A stretch of DNA of 34,955 nucleotides from Gnetum montanum. Taxonomy: Eukaryota > Streptophyta > Gnetopsida > Gnetales > Gnetaceae. How positions within the stretch are numbered: position 1 is the stretch's first letter; each line of letters starts with the position of its first letter. The notes below the pieces were generated by a model. It saw only the letters and a list, made by a program, of their open reading frames with translations, searched no databases and was not told the origin of the DNA. Below, in pieces: positions 10,010 through 20,458 of this stretch. The stretch spans positions 251,804 to 286,758 of the forward strand of contig MNCI01029550.1 of NCBI GenBank assembly GCA_015680685.1, written 5' to 3'. Position numbers and translations under genes: made by a program.

Positions 10010-11300
10010 ATTGAGGGCCTAGAATGGTTAGCATTGGTGGCCATCTCCCCCATGACTGAGTTGGAAGGAGGAGATCCGAAATAGTGAGCAAGGTTGTCCA
10101 TTAATAGAGGTAGTGTTAGTACTGGCTATTTTAGGCTCATGGAAAGGTTTGGTTTGTTGGATGTTATCCAATAATTTCTTGTTCAAGTTGTCCAGTTTAT
10201 AGATCATCATGACCCTTGAGGGGAAATTTTTATGAATAATATAAGTTCCTTCCCACAGTGTTTGAAATTTAGTTCGTTGTGGCACATATGTGGGATTCTA
10301 ATACAAAACCTTATCTCCTAGTTGGTATTTGACTTTCCTAATCCTTAGGTCATGATGTTGCTTGTTGAAGGCCTTGTGCAATTCATTGGATGACAGGGTA
10401 GCTAATCGATTTTCATCTAGCAAGTTAAGGTTCATCAATCATTCTTTCTATGCTAGACTAAGGTCAAGGTTGAGATCACATGCTATAGATAGTGTATGGA
10501 GCTTAGCCTAGATAGGAAGTGTTGGAAGTTTACCGTACACTAAGTCATAGGGAGAGTAGCCTATAGGGAGTTTTCATGTAGAGTAGTATGCCCAAACGAC
10601 ATCCTTTAGTTTGGTGCTCTAGTCTCACCTATATTTGCTAATGGTCTAGTCAATATTTTTGTGATCTCCCTATTGTTGAATTTAGCTTGACCATTTTCTT
10701 GAGGATGATATGGTGTAGTCAGCTTATGTTCAACTCCTAAGTGTTACATTAGCTTTCAAAAAGTTGCACCTATAAAATGTGTACCATTTTCAGAAATAAG
10801 TGCATGAGGCATGCCAAACCTATTTACAATTTGTTGCTGAAAAAATCATGTAGCAGTAGATGATGTACAGTCCATAACAGTGGCTGCTTCTTCCCACTTT
10901 GTAAAATAATCAATAGTAACAATGATGTATTCTTTTCCATTGGACATTGGTGTAATAGGCCCTATAAAATCAATACCCCATATGTTGAAGGGTTCTAAAG
11001 GTTGAATCCATTGTTGTGGATCCTCCATTCTAGTAGTCATTCCCCCATTACACTAATAGTGCTCACAAGATTGGATGAAATGATAAGAATCCTAGAACAA
11101 TGTAGGCCAATAATATCCTATGATCAAGATTTTAATGGTTGTTCATCTCCTAGTGTAATGACCCCCACAAAGCCCTAATGAGCATCTTGGAGAACTTGCA
11201 ATTGATCTACATCAGCAACATACCATTGAACCAAGCCATCGGGACATACCTTATAAAGGTGTCTATTGATTTCCATGAAATATTTGGCTCGAGGAAGAAA
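10010..11300 (-). pseudogene. Integrase of element B (pseudogene)
   Basis: Domains in order: a zinc-binding region with GGHYTRR and TTIKIL (about 11120-11175); the linker DPQQWIQPLEPFNIW; the core with GIDFIGPI (first Asp intact, about 10960-10980) and VTIDYFTKW; LISENGTHF, where the second catalytic Asp is Glu; PYHPQENGQAKFNNREI, where the catalytic Glu position reads Lys; and a C-terminal GDKVLY...WEGTYIIHKNFPSRV module (about 10200-10330). The normal role is to join cDNA ends to target DNA. Two catalytic losses plus stops make it inactive. No chromodomain follows. Confidence 0.85.
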
Positions 11301-11429
11301 CTGTTGTTTCCTTTTAATGTCTAACCCTTGTGGTATTTCTTGTGTAAGTAGATAAGTGAGAATGTTACTATACCAATTTGTAGTAGTTGGTAAGTGATTC
11401 TTTATCACATCTGCAAAGAGGAGTTAATC

Positions 11430-11890
11430 AGGGAAATGGTCAAAAATTGGATATTCGTCCTTTTTTTTGTCCCATTGTAACCAAGATAAATGATCAATGA
11501 CAACATTCTCGATGCCTTTATGATCTATCATCATAAGATTGAACTCTTGCAAGATCATGATCCATCATATGATGCGAGGGCTCACCATTGATTTATTCAT
11601 TAGGAGTCATATTACACTATGATTCATGTGTACAAATATCTTATAGCCCAATACATTATGCCTATATTTTTCTAGTGGAAACCCCACAGCCATTAATTCT
11701 TTTTCTGTTGTGGTGTAGTTGACTTGTGCACCAACAATACTTCGACTTGCATAGTGAATGTAATAGGGGAATTTTTGGTCATCTAACTATGTAAGTATAG
11801 CTCCTAAGGCAAAGTTGGACACGTTAGTCATTATGTGGAATGATCTGGACCATTCAGGAGCTTGTAGAATTGGTGTTTCTACGAGCTTCT
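11430..11890 (-). pseudogene. RNase H domain of element B (pseudogene)
   Basis: Follows the RT connection (KQKLVETPILQAPEW). The catalytic motif reads MTNVSNFALGAIL, so the conserved DAS is NVS (the Asn codon is at 11823-11825). The domain continues with the KELMAVGFPLEKYRHNVLGYK-type segment, then a damaged C-terminus before the inter-domain linker. It removes element RNA from the RNA-DNA hybrid in working elements; it cannot do so here. Confidence 0.75.
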
Positions 11891-11894
11891 GTTT

Positions 11895-12990
11895 CAAGGT
11901 TTGGAAAGTTAGCTCACATTCCCTGGTCCATTCAAAGGGTATATCCTTTTTTGTTAATTTTACCAATGGTTTTGCAATCTTCGAAAAGTTCTCTATGAAG
12001 CATCTATAATAGCTAGTATGTCCAAGGAATAATCAAATGTCTTTTACAATTTTAGGTTGATGAGTGATTCTTTGGATGACCTTAATCTTTTCAGGATCTA
12101 CCTCTATCCCTGTTTGTAAAATATTATGCCCTAACATAATGCCTTCTTGGACAATTAAATGGTTTTTTTGCCAATTTGAGCCTTAAGTTGGTTTCTAGAA
12201 ATCATTTTAGTACTTGTTCTAATCAGTCCAATGCTTGTTCAAAGTCTACTCCATAGGTGGAGAATTTTTCCATAAAGACCTCCACACCATTCCCTATTTG
12301 CTACTGAAAGATACTTAGAACCAAATGTTGAAATGTTGCTGGGGCATTGCATAAGCCAAACAACATCTACCTATATGCAAATGTCCCCCAAGGACTTTTG
12401 AATGTATTCTTAGCTTGGTCTTCTGGTGCTATTTGAATTTCATTGTATCCACTATAACCATCTAGAAAACTATAGTAGCAATGCCCTGCATTGGTATCTA
12501 AGACTTGGTCGATGAATGGCAATGGGAAGTGGTCTTTGAATGTTGCCATATTTAACATCCTAAATTCTATACACACCCTCCATTTACCTCCCTTTTTGGG
12601 CACAATGACTAATGGGATAACCCATTCACTATCAGCAATGGGGTAGATGAACTTGGCTTTTAGAAGTTTTTCAATTTCTTCTTTAACCACTTGCTTAATC
12701 TTTGGGCAATCACCTTTGCAGTTATCATCAAGGTTTCATGGAGGGGTCAGTGTAAATTCTATGTTGGCATTTCCTAGGATCTATTCCAGTTAATTTAGGA
12801 TATGACCAAGTAAAGAATTTTAACCATTTTTTTACCATTTTCAGTAATCTTTCTTTTTGTTGAGGAGTGAGCTTAGTGTTAATGATTACTGATTTTCCAT
12901 TCTTGAGAAATGTGTACTTCATACCGGTGGGCAACGATTTTAACTCAAGGGCCTCTTGCTTGAACTCATCATGGATTTCCAACTTTTCCT
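11895..12990 (-). pseudogene. Reverse transcriptase domain of element B (pseudogene)
   Basis: A linker (LELKSLPTGMKYTFLKNGKS, about 12880-12945) leads into VKEEIEKLLKAKFIYPI (about 12630-12690), PLVIVPKKGGKWRVCIEFRM, FPLPFIDQVLD, and FLDGYSGYNEIQIAPEDQAK (about 12410-12475). The polymerase box that should read FMDD reads FMEK (12265-12276): both metal-binding aspartates are gone. The part from 12367 to 12690 is an open frame of 107 codons, the longest intact piece of pol here. Element C keeps FMDD at the same place. Confidence 0.9.
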
Positions 12991-13259
12991 AGTTGATATT
13001 TTCAATGTCAGGACTTAGAAGTTGGTGATGGACTTGCTCTAATGTATCTATGCTATTGATATAGGTGCAATTCAAGCTCTCATTTGGTTCCATGCATAGA
13101 GTTGAATTGCTCTCTTGGTCAGCTGTCAGCCATTGGGTGCCTTCCTATCTTGTGACTATTACATACATGCATCTTTGTATATCCATTACTTGTGCACACT
13201 GGTTGTATGTAGGTAGTGTTAAGCATTGTACAAACTAGGACTTCTACATGCAGTTGCAC

Positions 13260-13660
13260 CCTATGTCACTATATGCGATGCATGGAAATTTCTTCTTCTT
13301 GATCTTTCTGAACATATTTTCCTTTGATATTTTAGGGAAATATCATGTATTCCTAAGCACGCATCACTTTTGCTTAGCCATGCTCTTCTCATAATGATTG
13401 GGAAGCCTCTCTTGTAGTTGTTGACTTGAATCACTAGGAAATCGGCTAGATACGACCACCCACAAATAGTCGTGACAATGTCCTCCACTAGTCCTAATGG
13501 AAAAATGATAGACTAGTCAGCCAACTCTAAACAAATGTTATCCTTTTTTAGTGGAGGCAGGTCCCAAGCCTTGTACATTTCTTGGGAGATTAGGTTAACA
13601 CCAAAACCTAAATCCAAAAGATCTTTGCAAGGCTCATTTCCCATGATCTATAAATAAATA
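13260..13660 (-). pseudogene. Aspartic protease of element B (pseudogene)
   Basis: The active-site motif is LLDLGFGVNLI (about 13590-13625), with D-L-G instead of the D-[ST]-G of most retroviral proteases; D-L-G-A-S is usual for plant Athila/Tat elements. Downstream are PLGLVEDIV, WSYLADFLVIQVN and FPIIMRRAWL (expected: PLILGRPWL), which form the flap-to-C-terminal part. One TAG interrupts LAD-SI. It would have cut the Gag-Pol polyprotein into its parts. Confidence 0.75.
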
Positions 13661-13939
13661 AGAAGGCTTTTAGGATCAAAGAATTTCCTAGGAAGATGAC
13701 CAACTTTAATCCAATCAGTAATGGCATGAGTCAACATGACCATGTGTGTTGAGTGTGGTCTTTGGTTCGAAGGAAGCTCCAAAGATTTCAATGATGGTGA
13801 GGCCTTTGGAAAATCAGTCGCTTTGCTTGTGGTTGTAAGGACTTGGTTGGACTATTGGTTCTAAAGAAGGGTGTCTTCTTTGTGCATTTGTCTGAACCAA
13901 CAGTAGGTTAAGAGTTGACAGCCCTTGTAGTGTTATGTT

Positions 13940-16277
13940 GTTGTGGCTAGGGAGGGAGCTCACCCTGCATAGTTGGAGTAGGTGGTAATGGAGCTAAGGG
14001 TGGAAGAGGTGTATTTAGATGAGAAGGATAGTATGTTTGTGGAACATCACCCCTAGGAGAAGGAGTCATATAGTACTTGTAGGTTTGGTAGTGACACTGA
14101 GGAGTGACATAACTAGTAGAGTCACATGGAGAGATCGGTTGTTGCACGTAGTATCTATACGGGTCAAGTTGACAGTAAGGGTACTATTGACGTGGTGGTG
14201 GCATTTTCCATGATTGTGGGTGTTGCCACTATTGATACTACTCATTTTGTTTTGGTGGAGCTCCACTTGGATAATATGTCAAAGGTTGGTGGAACTGCCT
14301 TGGATTACCTTGAGGATAAGGTAACCTTCAGGGTGTTTGCCATCTATTTAATCATGTGTGTAGTGCATACACCCTAGACTCTTGCAGATGAGACACTACT
14401 AGGCAACATCCCTTAGGATGGTCATATTCACATATCTCACATCTGCTATCATTGTCTGTGTCTGAATCCACAACCTCTTCAATGATGGCAACTTTGCCCT
14501 TACCCTTGTTACGTGCATATTTAGCTTCTCTCTTTTTCCTTCTCTCCCGATCACTACTTTGCTCTCTAGACTCCTCTACTATTTTTAGAACGGTTTGAAA
14601 TTTATCATCTAGGGAGTTCCATATTTGATCTACTTTTGTTGATACATCTAATGCAAACTTTTGAATGGGAAAATTCTTCCTATTCACCATCTCTTTGAGT
14701 GGTGACTCTTCTTCATCCTTACAAAATCTAACTTCCTTCTTTTAGAAGGAAGGATCTCTATTGTATTCCTCCATACTTTCTCTTTCCCTTAACTCACCTT
14801 CCTCTTTGGCAACTTGCTCCAAAAATCTTTGTATTTGATGGGCTCTAAGATTAGACAGTATTCCTTAGGCATAAGTCCCAAGGGTTCTTCACGTTTTGTA
14901 CCTAAGCCCATCTACAAGATGGCATAGTTGTTCCCTCTATGAGTAACCATGGCTAGGGCAACGATGTAATAGTGCATAATATCAGCCCATGACAACATCC
15001 AAGGGTTTGTGTCTTCCTTGTTTCCATCCTTGGATTTGCTTACACAGGTTGGACACTCAGGAGTACATTTGATACTTATCATTAAATAGCTCTAACATGG
15101 TACTCCATCAATGAATGGATTCCAATTCTAAGAGCTAGTACTAGCTTTCCACTTCCTTAATTAGTGTCCGTGGAAAAAACTTTAGTTTTTGCCATTTTTT
15201 TTCTATATTTTACAAGGAACATGCATCATAGAACGCTTGTAGATGATTTTGAGGATTAGTGTTGTATCCCCCTTCAAATTGTGGGATATTTTTCATGTCT
15301 AATCTTTTGATCATACTGTCCTTTTGGTGCCTTGTTAGGATCCTAACAGCCTTAGTTATATCTCACATACTTTAGGTAGCAAGTAGGGGTTCATCGTGAT
15401 TGTATTGTCTATGGTGTCTTTGATGCCTATGCTATTCCCTACTCTCCCTCCTTTCATGATGTGTTTCTCTAGAATGCCCTCATCCCCTTTCTTGACTATT
15501 TTATCTATGATCCCTATTTCTCTTACCATTTTCCTCATGAATTTTCCCTTTACAACTATGTTCTGATCTCAAAGGAGAAGGGGAAGGAGATGATGAAGGT
15601 GTAGAGGAAGGAGGACTAGCACCATTACAATGCTTGCTACCTTCTCTTCTATGGTCACGGCCTCAGTCGCAGTTACAATCAGAATGTCCATCTTTGTCAT
15701 GCGTTCATGTTCCTTTCTTGGATCCTTTGTGTCCTTCAGTCCCAGAATCTAGGTTATGGATAGTTGAGTGAAGATTATGATACACAACCCCTTGACCAAA
15801 GTCAATGGGAAGAACATCATTTTGTGGGAAACCTCCTAAGGCAAGTTCACCACACTCATTTTCACTTAGGACATATGGGACATCCTGAGGTCACTTCCCC
15901 TTCATAGATTTATAATATCTCTCCTGTTATAGGTCCCTCTAACATTGTGCCTCCATGGGTCAATAATCTCTTGAATCTTGTTCATGCACAATGTACTCTG
16001 ATCATAAGTGCTACATACCAATTCGTGTGAGAGCACGAAGAAGCATGCTTGGGATTGAGTGATTAGGAGGTAACACTCTGTTACCTTCTAAATCATGCCA
16101 ATGTAGTTGTTCATCCTAGTGGAGGATAAAGGTAAAGTCTAGTACATACTCGTCATGATGAATGTATACTAGGTGAAACTGTTGGGGTGCTGGCAGATTA
16201 TCCTATACACTCCACCTTCGATTGTTCATTGTGTCAAACCTAGGTGGTGAAGCACTTTCTTAAGAAGAAGAAGACAT
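13940..16277 (-). pseudogene. gag of element B (pseudogene)
   Basis: The start ATG is placed at 16277, because the next residues (MSSSS) align with the gag starts of A and E. Order: an N-terminal domain with HDEYVLDFTFIL and LPPNHSI; a low-complexity His/Ser/Arg region; the retrotransposon gag core (FEGGYNTNPQNHLQAF about 15240-15290; WSTMLELFNDKYQ; YYALLHRCPSHGY about 14950-14980; TLGTYA); a basic stretch; a short zinc knuckle CEICEYDHPKGC (about 14400-14440); then a Pro/Tyr/Gln-rich tail (about 13940-14150). Many in-frame stops, mainly TAG, TAA and TGA at Gln, Arg and Trp codons. Gag forms the particle and packages element RNA. Confidence 0.85.
14400..14440 (-). other. Variant zinc knuckle in gag B, CX2CX3HX3C
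   Basis: CEICEYDHPKGC has spacing C-2-C-3-H-3-C, one residue shorter in two gaps than the classical CX2CX4HX4C of Ty3 and retroviral nucleocapsids. Element A has the same spacing (CGACYYEHPKGC at about 17486-17526), so it is a family feature rather than decay of one copy. Confidence 0.6.
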
Positions 16278-16398
16278 GATTAATTATTCAATGTGAAATA
16301 CTCTTTTCTTTTCAATGATTGTAGGGTCACTAACCCTAAAGGTTTTTTCCAATGATAGGAGGATTCATAAGTTCTAATTAGCGCACAAACAACAAAGT

Positions 16399-16415
16399 CC
16401 CTGGAAATGGTGCCA
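16399..16415 (-). promoter_or_regulatory. tRNA-Asp primer-binding site of element B (decayed)
   Basis: The plus strand reads CCCTGGAAATGGTGCCA against the tRNA-Asp 3' end CCCCGGCAACGGCGCCA: 13 of 17 match. All three CpG dinucleotides of the site have become TpG, plus one C to A. The position next to the LTR end (one base spacer) confirms the identity. Confidence 0.85.
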
Positions 16416-16416
16416 A

Positions 16417-16563
16417 TGATGAGTGGAGAGGTACCCCTATGCTCAACCATACAAATACGAGCATTACATGTAATCTATTCAAACTCCAAGGACTAAGTGC
16501 TTATGCGCCTTCACAGAATAAGAATGGGTTAGGCAATCATTGTCTTCCCAAACTTACTCATAA
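16417..16563 (-). mobile_element. LTR fragment (U5 end) between elements A and B
   Basis: 147 bp starting TGATGAGTGG on the plus strand, homologous to the U5 ends at 7296-7435 and 19480-19630. It is adjacent to the element B PBS, so it is what remains of B's 5' LTR; it may equally have been A's 3' LTR if the two shared one. Homology stops after CTTACTCATA at 16563. U3, R and most of U5 are deleted. Confidence 0.8.
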
Positions 16564-16683
16564 TCCTAAACACAGAGTCAAAAACATTACTAGATGGTAT
16601 GTAGTACATATGTTATTTTGTAGAGATTAATTTACATTAGAAGAAGATAGAATTAAAACTTAAGGCTAGTAATTAATGTTTTC
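16564..16683. other. Unassigned junction segment between LTR fragment and element A 3' block
   Basis: 120 bp matching neither the LTR nor the B 3' region convincingly. It may be a highly eroded part of the A 3' region or filler DNA from a deletion repair. Confidence 0.4.
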
Positions 16684-17195
16684 TTAACCGGCAATGAGGT
16701 GAACCATGGAGAGAAGGATGGAGAGAATATAATGGAATGGAATCCCCCAAGAACAAGGTGATGTACAGCCCCTTGTGTGTTGCATGATTAATGTGACTTG
16801 ATAAGTCTCATTCCAGCTCTGGCCTCAAATCAACCACTTCCAGTGACTTTGCATCAATGCATTCGACTAAACCATCCACTTGGATAACAAGGATGCAGCA
16901 CCAAAGAGCCACCACCATTCTGACAAAACAAAGGAAAGAATGGGAAGTGAGAGGGGCCTTAGTTAGAGGGAACACTTTTGGTTCCATAACCAGTGCTTGT
17001 AGCCCAAAGTTTATTTCATCTAAGGGGTGTGCTTTGAATTCTCACTTAGTTAGTTAGTTTTTTTTGTGTTTTTTGTTTTTATGCGTGAGAACCACACCAT
17101 GCAAAGACTTCTTATTTTTATTGTCTCAGCTTCCGAGAGTTGGGGAACATCGGAACAGCAAGGAAACTCAAGAAGAAAACATCTGAGCATCCAAA
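16684..17195 (-). mobile_element. 3' region of element A (conserved with element B)
   Basis: Homologous to 9060-9610 of element B across about 500 bp, in the same orientation. Homology runs from AATGAGGTG near the left end to the AAACT..AAGA..AA block at 17165-17195. At about 17196 it joins directly to the gag tail of element A, which means protease, RT, RNase H and integrase have been deleted. It contains the conserved hairpin and a frame resembling the candidate ORF of B. Confidence 0.75.
17026..17098 (-). other. Conserved hairpin around an A-rich loop, element A 3' region
   Basis: Plus-strand GGTGTG (17026-17031), bulge CTTTGAA, TTCTCAC (17039-17045), a 39-base T-rich loop, GTGAGAA (17085-17091), a one-base bulge and CACACC (17093-17098). 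The stem halves match those of element B exactly, except for one extra pair here, while the loop has diverged. Confidence 0.45.
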
Positions 17196-19338
17196 AGAAT
17201 GACCCATAGAGTCACCTGGAGAAATCGACTGCTACACATAATAACCATAAGGGTCAAGCTGCCGGTAAAGGTATTGATATTTCGGTGATGCCATCCCCCA
17301 TGACTGTGGGTATTGCCACTACTGATGTTGTCTAATGGGTTGTGGGGCAATTCCACTTGGATAATACATTAGTGGTTGGTGGAACTGCCTTGGGTTACCT
17401 TATGGATAAGGTAACCTTCGGGGTGTTTGCTATTGGTTAAGTCTTGGATTAAGCACATACACCGCAGACTCTTGTAAATGTGAGATAACGGGGCAACATC
17501 CCTTAGGATGTTCATAGTAGCAGGCCCCACATCCACTATCATCGTCTATGTCAGAGTCCACAGCCACATCAGAGTTCGTAATTTCTCCCTTACCCTTGTT
17601 ATGTGCAGGGCCTAAATCTCTCCACTTTTGCTTACCTTTGTCACTACTTTGTTCTACCTTAGACTCTTCTACAATTTTTAAGACGGTTTTAATTTTAGAG
17701 TCTAAGGAACTCCATACATCATCTACCTTAGCCGCTATTTCTATTGTTAATTTTTAGATCAGCAAGTTTTTCTGGTTCACCAACTCTTCGAGTGGTGACT
17801 CATCCTCTTCATCACAAAATTTCACTCCCTTCTTTCGAAGGGAGGGATCACGGTTGTACTCTTTCACACTTTCCCTTTTTCGTAGCTCACCTTCTTCATT
17901 TGCCACTTGCTCCAACAAGTTTTTCACTTCATGGGCTCTAAGTTTTGAGAGTCTCCCTTGGGCGTAAGTCCCAAGGGTTCTTCTAGTTTCATGCCTTAGC
18001 CCATCCACGATGTGGCGAAGTTGATCCCGTTGAGCGTACCCATGGCCCGGGCAACGATGTAACAATGTGTAATAGTGGGCCATGGCAACATCCAAGGGTT
18101 CATGATGACCTTGCTTCCAGCCTTGGATCTGCTTACGCAAATTGGACACTTTGGAGTACGTTTGATACTTTTCGTTAAACAATTCTAGCATCATACTCCA
18201 CCTCCTGATGGTTTTCGATTATAAGGACCGGTACCAGCTCTCTGCTTTCTTGGTGAGTGTCCTTGGGAACAACTTAAGTTTTTGTCACTTACTGTCTATA
18301 TTCTGCAAGGCATAGGCATTGTGGAATTCCTATAAATGATTTTGCGGATCAGCATCGTATCCCCCTTCAAATCGTGGGATATTGTTCATGTCTAATCATT
18401 TGATCTGACTATCCTTTAAATGCCTTGTGGGAATCCTAACTGCCTCCGTTATGTCAAGCATAATTTAGGTTGTGAGTAGGGGTTCATCATGATCATCTCT
18501 TTCATGACGCCTGTGATGTCTGTGTTGTTCCCTACTCTCCCTACGTCCTTGTCCTTGTCCTCTCTCTCCTTTCCCGTTGAGGTCTTTCATCCTTTTTACT
18601 TTTATCCTCACCTTTATGTTCATGGTGGCTACACCTAGATGTGGAAGGAGAGGGTGAGTGATGTGAAGAAGGGGAAGAAGAAGGGGAACCATCGCCATGA
18701 TGATGTTTCTTGCCTTCTCTTCGGCTACTACGGCCCCGATCGTGGTGACGATCAAAGTGCCCGTCCTTAGCATAAGTGGTTGTTCCCTCTGTGAACAGTT
18801 GGTGTTCATGGGCATCAGAACCAAGAATATGTATTATTGATCATAGGTTCTGATACCCTTCCTCCTCACCATCGTTAGGAGAGGGAACATCATTTGTTAA
18901 AGAACCCGTGATAAGGGGTTCTTCATCTCCTATTTCGCTAAGGACGTGCAGGGCTTTGCCCTTCAAAAAAGTATGTTGACTCTCCTACCTTAATTCTCTC
19001 ATATGTTGGGCATCAGTGGGATAATAATCCCTCATATCAAAATCTTCCACAACGTATTCAGCGTAATGTTCTTGCATGCCAATCTATGCTAAGGCAAGGA
19101 AAAGCATGTGAGAGATTGCTCGATCTGGGGGTAACACAATGTTACCTTGCAAATCTCTCCACCGCAGCTGTTCGTCTTGATGGGGAATAAAAGTAAAATT
19201 AGGAATATACTCATCGAGATGAGTATATGTCATTTTATATTGTTTAGGACTTGGCTGATTTTGGTTATGTGTTTTAAGTTGCCGACTGTCTCGTGTATGA
19301 TCCTTAGGTGGTGAGTTGCTCTTATGAGAAGAAGGCAT
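17196..19338 (-). pseudogene. gag of element A (pseudogene)
   Basis: The start ATG at 19338 begins MPSSHKSNSPPKD. Then follow TYTHLDEYIPNFTFIP, HQDEQLRWRDLQGNIVLPPD (about 19120-19200), a His/Ser-rich low-complexity part (about 18640-18740), an RHHRRHERDDHDEP stretch, and the gag core. The core includes FEGGYDADPQNHL, ESWYRSL, then an open frame of 146 codons (17754-18194) with WSMMLELFNEKYQTYSKV, AHYYTLLHRCPGHGYAQRDQ and TRRTLGTYAQGRLSKLRAHE. A CX2CX3HX3C knuckle and a YPQ-rich tail end it. About a dozen stops, nearly all explained by C-to-T or G-to-A changes. Confidence 0.85.
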
Positions 19339-19461
19339 TTTTATTGGTGTGGTAGTTTTACCATTATAAATTTTTTTTTTTGATTAACCCAAAGGTTCGT
19401 TAAGGCTCACAACGATGTGAGTGATACCCCTTATGTTCTATTCGACGCATAAACACTTAGT

Positions 19462-19478
19462 CCCTAGCAACGGCGCCA
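19462..19478 (-). promoter_or_regulatory. tRNA-Asp primer-binding site of element A
   Basis: The plus strand reads CCCTAGCAACGGCGCCA: 15 of 17 positions match the tRNA-Asp 3' end. The only change is one CpG turned into TpA, that is, a C-to-T event on each strand. It is one base from the LTR end. Confidence 0.9.
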
Positions 19479-19894
19479 ATGATGAGTGGTGAGGTACCCC
19501 TACACTCAACCATACGAAACAAGCGTAGCACGCGTGATCCAATCGAACTTCACAGACTAAATGCCTAAATGCCCCATGGAACTCTTGGGGTTAATCATTC
19601 ATTGTCTTTCCAGACTTACTTGTTGTTGTCACAGTGTATGGTTAAGTAAGTCTGAGGTATGTAATTTTTATGGTGTTTTTTGGTTTTTCTCCTATGCTAT
19701 GAGGTGAAGGGTTGAGAAAGCTAACTAACTCTAACTAAGGACCTAAGTCTAAATTAACTAGCTTCAGCATCCGTTCCCACTTACCAGACACACCCTGAAC
19801 TATGCAATTGTGGCTACCAAACGCTAATCATTACTGGGATCACCACATGTAACGCATGTGCTCGAAGTGGTCGTACTGAGGCACTTAACTAGCC

Positions 19895-20101
19895 TAAATG
19901 TGATGAGCAGCCAATTCCTTGACTAGCCGTACACACCCATAGATGCTCGTAATCAAGTCGTACTCGTCCCGTATTCTAGGAGTTGGGGGTGAGAGAGACT
20001 AATTGCGATGAGTAGCCGATTCCTTGGTTAGCCGTACACATTCGTCAATGCTCGTAACCAAGTTGTACTCATGCCGTGTAACCAAGTTGTACTCATGCCG
20101 T
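19895..20101 (-). repeat. Tandem repeats in U5 of the element A LTR
   Basis: Two copies of a roughly 110-bp unit, containing CCGATTCCTTG.TAGCCGTACACA-type and CTCGTAA.CAAGT.GTACTC-type blocks, lie at about 19898-19960 and 20010-20077. They are followed by a perfect 24-bp tandem duplication (20054-20077 and 20078-20101). Element E has the same blocks in a different copy number; the LTRs of B/C and D lack them. Confidence 0.75.
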
Positions 20102-20358
20102 GCTAATGTAGGTAATAAATAACAAGTAGGAAATAACATGTAATAAACCTATTCCATGCACTGCAAGGTTTATCCACAAAGCTCATCTTTATTGTCGTAC
20201 ATAACTTGCATTCAAGTACAAAGCTGCTCAAATAAAGATCTGTTCACTTGGGACTCCTACTGCGGGCACATGGAAAATATTCTATCTCTGGAGTGATCAA
20301 ACTGCCAGAGTTTCCCTATTTTAAGCCCAGGATGGGAAATGAGGGGAGTGCCGCCTCT

Positions 20359-20366
20359 TATTTATA
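20359..20366 (-). promoter_or_regulatory. TATA box of the element A LTR
   Basis: TATAAATA on the minus strand followed by AGAGGCGGCACTCC. The same block follows the TATA box of element E (AGAGGCAGCACTCC). It lies about 100 bp inside the LTR start. Confidence 0.75.
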
Positions 20367-20384
20367 GATTTGGTAGTAGACTGC

Positions 20385-20458
20385 GATATCACATATGCAA
20401 TATCGTAGGGGACGACACGATATCGCAACGGCCATGATATCACGTACGCGATATCGCG
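20385..20458 (-). promoter_or_regulatory. GATATC palindrome array in U3 of element A
   Basis: GATATC or its one-base variant occurs at 20385, 20399, 20419, 20436 and 20450. The last is embedded in a perfect 12-bp palindrome CGCGATATCGCG (20447-20458). The spacing is 14-20 bp between the LTR edge and the TATA box. The LTR at 7296-8129 has a similar array (CGATATCG, GATATTAG), and element E has three such sites. A transcription-factor binding array is the natural reading, but the factor is unknown. Confidence 0.45.

Larger units (their letters stand above)
8143..10010 (-). other. 3' region of element B (between integrase and PPT)
   Basis: About 1.9 kb downstream of integrase. The stretch next to the PPT (8143-8240) is homologous to the same position in element D. 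A central block (9045-9610) is about three-quarters identical to 16684-17195 of element A. I find no convincing gene across the rest; only the conserved block has a candidate frame. Confidence 0.6.
8130..16416 (-). mobile_element. Ty3 element B interior (Athila/Tat-like), nearly full length, decayed
   Basis: Between PBS (16399-16415) and PPT (8130-8142) lies an 8.3-kb interior in the order gag, protease, RT, RNase H, integrase, then about 1.9 kb of 3' region. The tRNA-Asp PBS, the D-L-G protease motif and absence of a chromodomain fit the Athila/Tat side of plant Ty3 elements. All genes carry stops. The 3' LTR is nearly complete, but only 147 bp of the 5' LTR remain. Confidence 0.9.

Noticed and set aside
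19895-20101. Regularly spaced repeats in the LTR considered as a CRISPR-like array
   Set aside because: The context is a plant LTR U5, the units are adjacent diverged tandem repeats without unique spacers, and no cas-type genes are present.
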